DNA of 64,000 nt. Source: Alentia gelatinosa. Its lineage: Eukaryota > Annelida > Polychaeta > Phyllodocida > Polynoidae. The notes beneath the pieces are model-generated. The model ran no database searches. It worked only from the letters and a program-made list of their open reading frames with translations, and was not told the DNA's origin. Each line of letters begins with the position of its first letter. The first letter of the stretch is position 1. Shown piece by piece: positions 40,401-52,400 of the stretch. Position numbers and translations under genes: made by a program. The stretch covers positions 109,041,125 through 109,105,124 of the forward strand of contig OX465581.1 of the NCBI GenBank assembly GCA_950022655.1, written 5' to 3'.

Positions 40401-43400
40401 CCTGCACATGAACTTTCTCGCGTGTGTCACACAATGTGACACATGCGATAGCTTCCCCGCAAGGCTTTGGAGCTCTCTCTTAGTGGCGCGTGTTTTTACC
40501 TTCCATTTTGTACATTCTTCTACCACCTCCTCCAACTTCTTCTTGGGAATTGACACTGTCATTTCTACAGTGTTGATCTCAAAACCCAACCATTCAATGA
40601 CCTGTGTTGGTTCTGCCGATTTCTTTGGGGCTATGGCCACTCCCAGTTGCTCGCACACCCCATGAAAGTCATCATAAGCCTTGCGAGCATCTGTTGATGT
40701 TTTCCCAACGCCGCCAAAGTCATCAACATATGCGATTACATGATTCCCTCTCTCTTGTACTAGGTAACATATCGCTTCTGAGACGCATTGCTGTATAAGA
40801 CCAGACGCCCTGCACCCCCATGCGATGCAGACATCTATGTAGTATTCGCCTTTGTATTTCACACCAGTCAACGGGTAGGCGAGGGGGTCTGTTCTTAACT
40901 GCCTGTACGCTCTCTGCAGGTCACACTTCCATAAGAAAGCGTGCCTGCCTGCCTTTTCCACCTCTCTAGTCATGTCTAGAACTGTCGGTAGTTTGTATTC
41001 TACTTTTTGGCCTTCGTATAGATTCTTTGGTATGCCATCATTGACCGATTTACCTTGTGGGTATGAGAAGTCAATAATCACACGCCTTTCTCCCTCTTCT
41101 TTCTTTGGTCTTGTCATCATAGGACTTGTCTGAGCCCATGGCTCAAACGGTTTTTCTTTGAACGGCCCTATCATGGCGCCCATTTCTACCTCTTTTTGTA
41201 TGAACTTGCCTACATGTTCGTCATAATCCCTCGCTGACGGATGATTGGTCTCCGTACTGCGCGGGATGAAGTTGGCCATGAAGGCTATAGGCCAACCGTA
41301 CCGTATGAATTTAGGAATGTCCTGGTCACTATATTTTTCGAGCATTCTGTCCCATTGTTCGCAATTCATTTCTGACGGAACATACCTTTTGGCTCCCAAG
41401 TAGTTCGGGATGTTATACTTTTTTACCTCTGTATATCGACCCATTAACTCTGGTGCTCTTTTTCTCGCTTCCTCTGTGGGGACAGGCCATTTCTCGCTTA
41501 CAAACATTGCATATTCATGTGGAGCGATAATGGTTTCTGCCTCACCCATTTTTTGTTCCTGTCTACCATGACCTGACTGGTCTTTGTCCTTTCTGGCTTC
41601 ATTTTCCGCCTTTACCTGGTTGACCTTGCTGGTCACTTTTCCATGTGCGTTCGCGGCTTCACTGCCACTTAACCTTTCTTCGCTATCGCCTGTTTCTAGG
41701 ATTTCTCTGGTACCTGACTTGTTAGTCAATACAAACAACCCTAAAAATCCTTTTTCTGGCTCTCTTTGTCTTGTGCTCTCTTCCTATCCTGTCTCGCCTT
41801 TTTTACTCTACACTCTTTCTCACTGTGATTTAATGGCATGCACTTTGCCCAAATGCAGTGACTACATATATGTAAGTGTCTGTACCCCCCACTGACATGG
41901 TCACTGTGTTGGCCGCACGTGCCATCATTGTACTGGCGGCATGGTGGCGCCGGCTTTGCCCCCGATAGCTCTTGGGTCAATTTGAACCCATCACTCTTGC
42001 TGTCTTTGTTTACCTGTGCACCTGTTTCACCTCTTTGTGATATTCTTAATCTTAATTTATCGATCTCGTATCTGTCTACCCAGTCCAATCGGCCATCTTG
42101 TATTCTCGCACATACTTCTTCTGAAAAACTCCTCACATTCTCATAGTCATATACCATCGCATCCTCCACAACCTCTTCTATGTGGGTCTCAATTGCCTTA
42201 TATATTGCCTTGTCACCTTCATACAGTTTTTTCATTTGGGTTAGACCCCAGACCAATTCTGCCAAGTTAATCTCTCCCAGAGTACACCTTTCTTTTTTCC
42301 TACCTCGCGTAACATGAGCATGAGCATAATAGAGTTTTTTACCTTGTTCTGTCGTTGATACTTTTGTCTCTGCAAGGAATTTGGCCACTTTGTCGGTTAA
42401 GTCCTCGTCCTTTGCCATTGACCTCACATCCATGTGCTTCCTTTGTCCTCTGTGCGGTCGCTCCGAGTGCAGCCGCTCTCGTCTCTGCTCCCGCTGCTTT
42501 CTGAAGTGGCCACTTGACGTGGACGACGGTCGCCGTCTGCGTTCGCTGCCCCGCCTGACCCCGTCTGGTGACCGTCCTTCTGACGCCTTGCTGCTCATGT
42601 CCAGGTACGTCCCGTCTTGGCTGCTTTCCCAGCTCTCCTGCCCGCTGTTTCTGCTACTGCTACGGCTTTCTGACTGGTCGCCAACTTCACGTCTCTTTCT
42701 GCCTCTTTCCCTGCCTCTCTTCTTTTTGTCTTCCCTTTCTCCTCTCTTTTTGCTGCTTTCTTTCAGGAGCGTGATCATTTCGCTTACCTGCTCTCGCAGT
42801 TCAGCAATTTCCCGCGCATTATTCGCCATTGTCACTTTCGTTTTTGTCTGCAAACCGGCTGCCACAATCGGCCTTTCTTGAGCTTCCGTCTCTTTCTGCC
42901 TGTTTTTCTCTCGCGTCTTTCTTCCTGGTTCGTCCAACTCTGCTATTTTACAGACCTGTGGTGGATTTCTCCCCACTTAGGACACGTCCAAAAAGTTCGT
43001 GCAGACTGTTCAGTGTTCTTTGGTACAATGGCAGCGCATGCGTGCCGGGTGTATATATATCCGGTGGATGCCTCGTGTACATATGCTTGTGTTGCCTCGC
43101 CGAATTAATAAACAATTAACAATTATTTCACAATGATGTTGAATATCATGCATGTCATAGTTCATATGACTCCAGAAGGTGTTTGGTGAAAATAAATTTT
43201 AAGTTTTAACTTAATGTGGAAGGCAGCGTGTTATGGTACCCACACCTCTTGAGACCTAGCAGCTGATCGGAGGTCCTGTGTTTCTTGATAGTGTGTGCTA
43301 TGATCATATATTTTATATATATATTCTCTATTTTCACGGTAAGGGTATTAGGAAGGTAGCCGGTATGTGTTGTCCTTGCCACCTTCTCATGGTACTAACT

Positions 43401-46400
43401 TACTGACTTGTGCATGTTGCCGAGGGCAATATTGTAAACTATTTGTAAATGCATCAGACCTGTGCAATGATAGGGTTGCTAATCATGAATAACTCATAAA
43501 ATGCGATGTGACGGTTCTTTGGGATACCATCATAGCCCCGATGCGTTGCGGTGGGAGACAGACTCACTACAGAGAAGCCGCGTTGTTTCTAACATCATAG
43601 CCCCGTTTCCATTCGCTAACGAAAATGGTGTAGATTTTCTTAGTTCTCCTAATTGCCCATTTCCATTGGCCGTCACCGATCTACAGTCAGGAATCACCGA
43701 TAGACCTTTAGCACTCCTGACTCAAAATGAAAATGGGTTATTAGGAGAACCAAAAAAATATCAACGCCGTTTTTTTCGGTCAATGGAAACGGGCCTATAG
43801 TTGCACACTGTTGGAAGCCTCACAGCTGCAAATGACTGCAACGCGGAAGCGGCTGCCGTTTATATTGCTAGGCTGGGTGGTTGTCACCCTCTTCTATTTC
43901 AGAAATAAATTGTACATATACAAAACTTAAACATTCTTCGGCCCAACGACACCATTACAATGCATTGAATTAAGTCAACAATCTTCATTTGTTAGATTTA
44001 ATAGAAAAGAGTTATTTTAAACCCTTAGGCTAACCTTTGTGCTAACTCATTCCATTCCAGCTATAGAAGTGACAGCTTTAGTTCCAGAGAGTGTTCATAG
44101 TGCACTCCATCGGGCTCACGTGATAGGAGATCCGTATTGGCGTTTCAATGATGTCAGATTGAGTTGGGTGTATCAAAACACATGGATATATGCACGCGAA
44201 TTTACAGGTTAGTGTTTACTGACGACATGCATCTTTTTGTATTGGAGATGATGTGAGTGGTAAAATAATGTTATATTTCTCCTGAACCTAACAAATTTGT
44301 AATACATAATACCGGCCATGATATGATCTGAAATGTAATAAATATAATACTCTTAATAAATATAATACTCTTTAAATTGAAAAAAAATAGGAAAAATTCG
44401 ATATTGCTTGTGTGTTTAGGAAAAGTAGATTTCTTGCCCATAACATTTTCCTGGGATGGACCTCAACCTATAAAACGGGACTCACGCGAAAGGACTCATG
44501 TATCTAAGACTGGTACGCTTCACACCTTTTCAATAGTGTGATACAATCTTCCCCTGATACAACAATCTCATAGTAGGGTGCGATTCCCTCTTTTTCCCAG
44601 TCTCAAGGTAAATCATGGATGGAAAGACACACCCAGTACACACTATCAGTCAAAGTCGAGGGGATGATGTAGGACTACATTGTCTCTGGTAGACAGACCC
44701 CAGTGATCTTGAGACTCGTGTGCCTTCTGGGAAAAGAGCACGTGCCAATAATGAAAGATTAAAGAAACGAGTAATACTCTGGATATAATAATCTATTCAT
44801 TAAACATTGGGCAGTTTTTTGTGGTATGTAATGCAGGTTCCGTTCGCTATGCTCGCATAGCAAACTGAAGTGGGTGGCCAACAGCAATGAAGATAATGCA
44901 ATGAGAAACGGGTACAAGGTTTTTACCATATATACCCCTGAGACTTGTGGACCCTAGATCCCGCAGCATGTTTACATTTCGACCTATGAACTTAATGCAC
45001 TATAATTGTGGTGGATTTGGTAAACCGACATAAACAGAACCACATGAGTCCCCCCGGTTAAAACGTAACACCGTTTTTTCATAATAACGCAATATCCGAA
45101 TTTCTTTCAGTTAGCAACACAATGACTGGAGCTCTGCATCTAATATGTGAAGGTTTGGACACCATAGCCACCATCAACATAAATGGTGTCAAAGTTGGGG
45201 AGGCAGACAACCAGTTTCTTCGCTATATCTATGATATTACTTCTCATGTCAAGGTAAATGAGCCTCAAAGCTAACAGACTTATCGATGATTCAATAAATG
45301 TCAGTTTATGTCCCAGTCACACTGGCGTAGAATTTGGGGTTTCTGCTACGTATTTGAAAGGATGCGAGTTCTGCGTATTTAGTACGCAAATACACCGCTT
45401 TTATATTTTAGTACGCAATCCAGTCACACTGGGGTAAATTCTTGCGTATCTACTACATATTTTAGACGTTGGGTACCACGTATTGGCTACGGATTATGAA
45501 CGTTTCTATTTTTTTCTATACGCTTATTCACGTATCTGCAGGCATTGTGGCGTTTTACCGCATTCATTTACACATTTAAAATGCGATAAGTTTACAATTT
45601 TTAAAACTCATTCTGATACCGAGCTTTTTCTACGTTTCTTTGAGCATTCCGACTTTCTTTTACGTAATTCCGCCTTTTGCCACGTGTTACAACGCACTTG
45701 TACATTTTATAAAACGTAGAGAAACGTTGAGGTGCGTACACGAAAAAACGCCGTTTTTACGCCAGTGTGAATGGGGCATACGTTTCCTGTATAGCTGAAG
45801 TCATATATAAACCAACTTATAACCTTGACCTCTCGCATAGATGATATATTGACGTTTTTATCTATTTTGCAAGATATACTGAAAATGTGTCATCGAACTA
45901 TATGTAGTAGATGGGTTTCACGAAGTGGCAACAGCTAGGGTTATGCATCAAGGCCCTTAAAGGTCATATAGGCAGAGCAATCTTGTATAACTACAGTAGT
46001 GTTTCTTGGGGTTGATAAAGCATCAGTAAATAACTTTAAAGTATCCTCACTCGCAAATTAGGGTCCTTTCACCCGATACTAGTTTCCTTCTATTCCTCCC
46101 AGTTGGCGGATATTTTGCTGCTCCGAAGTCAGACGTATAGGGAGCCAAAGTAAACCCGCTGAAACCACCGATACCCGTTTACAAAAGACCATTTCGGATG
46201 TAGGCGCTCAATACTTTGACTATGTAGGTTCGAGATTATATCAGTCATTCTCCAATCTTTTAGATTCATATTTTTGATAAACTTAACAACTATCATCGAA
46301 GCTTCGAGACAGAGTTATTCAGAGACGATAGTAGTAAACTACACTTCAAAAGTAACAAACGAGACCAAAAACATAGGTCTAGCCTCAAAGCCCCATAGGT

Positions 46401-49400
46401 TTAGCACTAAGACTCGTTCTTAATGGCCACCGGAAATGGTTAATGACTGTGGTTAATGACTGTATATCGGTGATGGCCGATGGAAATAGGCTATTAGGAG
46501 AACACAAAAAATCTCTACCGTGTTTGTCGGCCAATGGGAACGGGCCTTGTGGCAGATATACCCGGGAAGAGACATGTACATTCATGAGAAGATGCGTGTA
46601 AAATAAATTCCTTTATACACACATGGTTCCCTATCACAAACCTTCCATGTACTGACTGCGGTTACGTTGTCCGTGACTTGATATTCATAATGACTAACAC
46701 AAAGCACGAGTATGGACATAAATTTTAGTAAGTACGGGTTAAAGTACGAGATAATTTTATAAGTCCACAATAACATAATAGAGAGTTCAAGAGCTATTGA
46801 GAAGCCCTAAGAAGTAGAAGTTGAGTAGGGAGAGTGAAGAGTTTTTGTAGGGTGGGAGGGTGGTTCCTTCTCGTTGGCGTCCCAAGGTTGAAGTGGGCGC
46901 AGGCGGGTTGGAGTGGGGTGGTCACGTGACCGGGACCACGTGACCGGAACCATAGGAATGAGAGTCCTTAGCGCCCATGCTCTGTTTCGCATTACCGCCA
47001 ACTCTTCCAGTTAGCCCTAATGCATTTCATGTCGCGATATCTATATTCATCCGTAAAAAATACAAGCCCCCACTTCAATTACCTTAGTTCAACAGCCACC
47101 AATTGGCAGTATTCTATGATCGCCTCTTGGTATCCTTGAATGTAAGTTTACAGTAGGGATTATCTTATTCCTGTAGGTAGGTGAGAAGAATACTGTGACT
47201 ATCACCTTTTCTCCCCCGGTGGAGGCTGCCGAGAGTTTAGCCGTTGCAGGTCCTGCAGAGCCTTCTGCCTGCGACCCAAAGAAGTATCCAATGGAGTGTC
47301 ACGTCAACATGATCCGCAAGTCACAAGCTTCCTTTGGTTGGAGGTGGAGCCCGGTGCTCCCCACTCAGGGAATCTGGTAAGGTCACAAATGATACAAGGT
47401 CCTTATGTAAAACTTGGGATCAGCCATTGAACTACATATTGCAGACCTGGTTCTTGCACCATGTTTCATGGTATCCCTAACAACCCTCTGAACGAGGCAC
47501 TTAATGCAACGTAAACCCTATAATTCTGCCCTCAGCCAATATATATTTAACACCTTATGAAAATATATAATGGATCATCAAATGTTATAATCAAACATCC
47601 TGCCATATCTTCATCCTATAGTCTATAATGATATTCACAGCTTTTTATGTTTTCATTGTATTCTCAAAGAACCTACGCTTAAGCTGAATATAATTGTTCA
47701 GATTTAGGACCAGAACTGTGCCATTCTAACCAACTTATAAATATCATGTTAGACAAGTTAGTCAGCGATAGACCACAAATCCTTTCTTCCTCGTAATGAA
47801 TATGGCCAACCGCCTCTAAAGCGATTCAATTGTCCTCTACGTAGGAAAATAGTGGGATCCACCACCTACTGCCATGAAACGATGTAGCAGGCTCATTGAG
47901 AACACATGTGGTGACATATTCAGAGATAAATAATATAAATATATCAAGGGCATCGCATTTCAACGAATTTCTGGCAGGTACGATTTTGGAGATGAAATTA
48001 AAATGGAAGTATTATCCGTTTGTTCCAGGAAAGATATATACTTAGTTGAGTTTTCAACGTGTCGGGTCTTGGATATCATCACTGAAACATTTCCGGGTGA
48101 GTGTTACAATAGTCGTGTACAATACACTAGTAGACTATAACTAGATATTTCTAGAGTAGGTTTTTTCATACACGCTACTATCTTGCCATCATCGGTTGGT
48201 AACGATAAGATGATGGTGCAGGACTCGTGGTCGGGGCGAAACGGGTGAAATTAGATCAATTAAATAGGTGTGAACATTTGCATAGACGAACCTCTATGTA
48301 AACCAATATCTATATCATGTGAAAGATACCGTCAAGTAAAGTTTATATCATACTCGATGTAAATCGTCCATTTGTAATCCCTGTGTAGTTGTGCCTTTTT
48401 GCCTATGTTGAAATACACGACGTTTCTGTGAATGGGTTGTTGAAAAGACTATGAAAACTATATGATAAAAGATATGATCCGGTTCTGTCTTGTCTAGTCG
48501 ATGTTTGGTATTCGCTTCAAGGTTTGCTATAGTTGTTCTTTTCGACTACATTGACAATCGTTAGTTGACCAGTCCGTTATTACATTATGATGAATAAGAA
48601 GATACTTTGATACAAAGCACACATCTGATCGATAGGATAACAGGAAGAAAAGCACAGGGGCCAATAAAACTTGAGATTTATACTTGATATATGCTGACTT
48701 TGCTTTAGACACAGTTAGCAATGAAGGGTCTTTCCCTATTCAATGTTATCAGGAATTGATTATTGCAACCCCAAACAGATTCTTCTTGGTTATGACTATC
48801 AGCTATTTAGATTCTTCATAAGAAATATGCATTATGTATATATATAAGTATCTGTTCTATATTATGTGAGAACGAAGAAATTAATGACCTGGCTGTCTTT
48901 TCTAAAGCTGATGCTAGCCTCGTATGAATACTTCAGTATTTTGGCTTCATATTATCTTCTCATTATAACGAACTTGGTCATGCAATGGTTCATTTATAGA
49001 TGTGCGAAATTCAATGACAAATTATATAATCTTTTAACTGTTTAGCAATTTTATATTGGTCGTCTCAGTAAAGGCCGTGTCTTGCTTCAAAATCAAAATA
49101 TACTTATGTTAAAGTCTTTATTTGCCTCAGTGTCAGATGCGCCTAACTGGGACCTACATATTGAGACTCACATCGATTGTGTTTCTGTTGAACCAATTAC
49201 CATGACTATTACATGGGAGCTGATGGACAATAGCAACACAGTAAAAACTGTTTCATCTAACACCTCAATGACACTCGGGGAGCACTCCCTGGAGGAAACA
49301 ATGACAAATCTTTTAGTAAGTTCTTTATGATGCCTCATCTTCCAAAGATTGTAATCATTTGAATAATAAAGCAATTATAAACAAATATGCGAGTAGATGG

Positions 49401-52400
49401 AACAAGATACCTGGAGCTGTTAGAAATATCATAAAATATCCATATCTCAAGTATGTTCTCAAAAGAGGACTGCCATATAATTCAAAATTTTCTTTTCCAT
49501 TTCTGAAGCACTTTGCCGTATAAATAACTGGGTATGATAGGTGTCTATAGGTTGATGGAAGATCGAAGTCTTTTGTACTGGCGAATCATATCTAATACAA
49601 AATAAATGAATAAATAAAGAATATACAAAATGGTAATGTGTATTTTGCACCTGGTCCGCTTTCCCGTTGGGATGTGTGGGATGTCGTTTTCTATTCGGCA
49701 AAAGATTTTGATATTCCATATTTTTGATACATTGATACTATGTTCAAAGAAGGGATCATGCTTACGTTTATTTTACGTACATTACACGTTGCGAGATCAT
49801 TCATGGAGGCTTTGAGGTATTAAATTTCTAACCTTTAGGATAGATAAATCATATTTGTACCTGCGTCTGCATAGGTTCCCATCTGAGATCTAGAGACTTT
49901 GAGGTATTCGTCTGAAATGTTAGGGACCCTAGGCTATCAATTTTCAATGAAGTGTAGTCTTGGCTGAAATATGAATAAATTGAAGAGTAGTGGAATGTTG
50001 CCCTCTTTGTTATTTCCTTCAGGTTAGGAATTGGTGGCCAAGAAAGCATGGCGAACAGAAGTTGTACACTTTAAATGTCATCTGGTCTGCTCTCGGTGAA
50101 CTACCAAAGACCAAAACTGTGAGAGTTGGTTTTCGAACAGTCACACTCGTTGAAGACGCGTTGGATGATGGTGAGTCAATGGTTATAATTCTTGTCCATA
50201 GTAAGATCAGAGACTCTATTGAATGCTCCAAATATGACGATGCAGTTTCTATACTTATTTACAGGAATTAGCTTTCAGTGATATTTCCATCGATGGGAAT
50301 CTGCTCTAAATATTGATCAACTATAGACAATCGTATCTCCTGAAACCGTATTCCTTCAAGTTCTGTTTATATTTACAGGTTATAGTTTCCACTTTCTTAT
50401 AAATGGCCGCCCAATTTTCCTGAAAGGCTCCACTTGGATACCAACTGATGTTCTTCAAGGTCAGGTTGATAAATCAAGGTCAGTTCTGAAAAGTTCAACT
50501 TTCTGTGAAATTCTGTAAAGGTTATTGAGATTTCGGATATATATTGTGTCTTGAACCTGAAATGAAGATGCCTCTGAAATTAGCGACAGAAGAAACGATG
50601 ATATTGTTAGCTGAAATAATTTATTCATTCCACATCCTCATTTAGTATTCATTGTCTGATTACATGTAACAAAATGTTACAAGGAATATAAGGCTAAGAT
50701 GGCCTACAATCTCATAAAACACTCTCATCATCTCATAAAGAACTCTCCTGCAACTTTGGAATTTACATAATACTCGTTGTTAATAGTCATGAATCTGTTA
50801 TTGCATTGTAAAGAATGACAAGTCCAGGAAATACGGTTCACATATAACGTTGCTGGTATATATTCACGCAAGCCTACTGATACATCTAACATGCTAAGTG
50901 TACGATCGTAGGTATAACAAGGCGACCTCGCTCGAGGGCTGGCACACCAACAGTGTCCTCCGGGGCGGCAGCGCTCCACTTATATAGGCGAGACGTGACG
51001 TCACGTCTCGCGAGTCCTCGCATCCCCGCGAGATCTACCGAAATCCCGGTAGACCCCCGCTAGACCACCGGGGACATCCCCGCTAGAGCGCTGCCTCCCC
51101 GGAGGAGGCACCCCCTTCTCCCTGGCCGCTACAGTATCAACACTGTTGTATCTGAAAAACAAAAAACAAAAACATCTAAACAATCCACAGGGTGAACTGT
51201 ATTTCAGATTTGAACAAAATCTTCAAACTAACTGCTCAGTGTTTTGCTACACCAGCCTTTTATTGATATTGATTAGGATACGAGGGTTGCTACAGAGTGC
51301 AGTGGATGCCAACATGAATGTTCTTCGGGTACCTGGCAGTGCTGTATATGAGTCAGACTACTTTTATGATCTGGCAGATGAATATGGACTAATGGTCTGG
51401 CAGGACTTCATGTTCTCCTCTGCTTTGTATCCTGGAGACTCAGAATTTATAGATCTTATTAGGAGGGAAATAAACTATCAGGTATGCCTGTAACCATAGT
51501 GCAATTCAAAATGAATATCTCCAATCATTAATCTTTCTGATATTTGATAATTGCCTTCATTATGTTTTTTTATGTAGTTAGAAAACTATTGTTGTGCACT
51601 TGTAACAATCGGATTGGCTATGTAATGTTCTATTGCATTTCCATTTATTCTAGCTTTGGCGATTAGTTCACCATCCATGTATCATAGCCTGGGCAGGAAA
51701 TGATAACGTTGAGCGTGCCATTGTAGAGAAGTGGTAGGGCACACATTGCTAACTAAATTTCATCCTTGACATACATAGAAGTGACTTCTTAAGTTCTAAA
51801 GCCAGTAGAATTTCCAATGTGTTGGTAATGGAATGAGTAATAGTATTTATTTTTTTTTTTATTGTGGAGAATGTTTTATTGTCAACTAGTCATGAAAATC
51901 ATGTTTCAATGTGAATTGTACAGGATATATACACACAACTGTTCTAGCAGCCATAAAGAAACAGATACATTTTTAAATGTTATAGGGTTGTCATGCACTG
52001 GTAAAATAATCTACCCTGTTTCTACAGTTTTTCGAAATACATGTGTCACATCTCACCCATGGAATATTATTTCTTCTCCCGATTTTTTTTGATTTTTTTT
52101 AAATTTTCATACAGGACAAAACACAACAAGAAGTAATAGTATTTTCTTAAATTATGCTAGACTAATATCATGATGGCTTCAGATGTTATTCTACATCAAT
52201 CTGTCTATTATCTAATTTGTTTATAATTCCTAGTACGAATTAAGTTCCCATGGCTTTCCACTTATAGGTTTGATATGGATGGCCCCTACTATGAGAAATA
52301 TCTGGAAGATTACCAGAATCTATTCACTGACGTTCTCAGGACAGAGGTACGCAGAAAAACGTCAGTACCCTACTTGACCTCCAGTCCTTCAAATGGAAAA

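Larger units (their letters stand above)
38480..43134 (-). mobile_element. PAT/Ngaro-like tyrosine-recombinase retrotransposon with split direct repeats
   Basis: Reading on the minus strand: A1 (43134-42991), gag, RT/RNase H, tyrosine recombinase, B1 (38832-38758), A2 (38760-38617), a 62-bp spacer, B2 (38554-38480). This A1-ORFs-B1-A2-B2 plan is the split-direct-repeat structure of PAT and Ngaro elements. The A copies (144 bp) differ at two bases and the B copies (75 bp) at one by eye, all three frames are open and all recognised catalytic residues are present, so the copy looks recent and possibly active. Both flanks show GAT (38477-38479, 43135-43137) and there is no long target duplication, as expected for recombinase-mediated insertion. 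It lies in intron 1 of the beta-mannosidase-like gene, antisense. Confidence 0.93.

Noticed and set aside
44420..44512. Possible extra exon between exons 2 and 3 of the mannosidase-like gene
   Set aside because: It has an acceptor-like TTTAG and an open frame, but the exon 2 to exon 3 join is already in phase and matches the family without a gap; this peptide has no counterpart.
51731..51736. In-frame TAG after exon 10 suggesting a broken gene
   Set aside because: The GTAGGG donor at 51734 removes it; the next exon completes the Trp codon and continues the family alignment.
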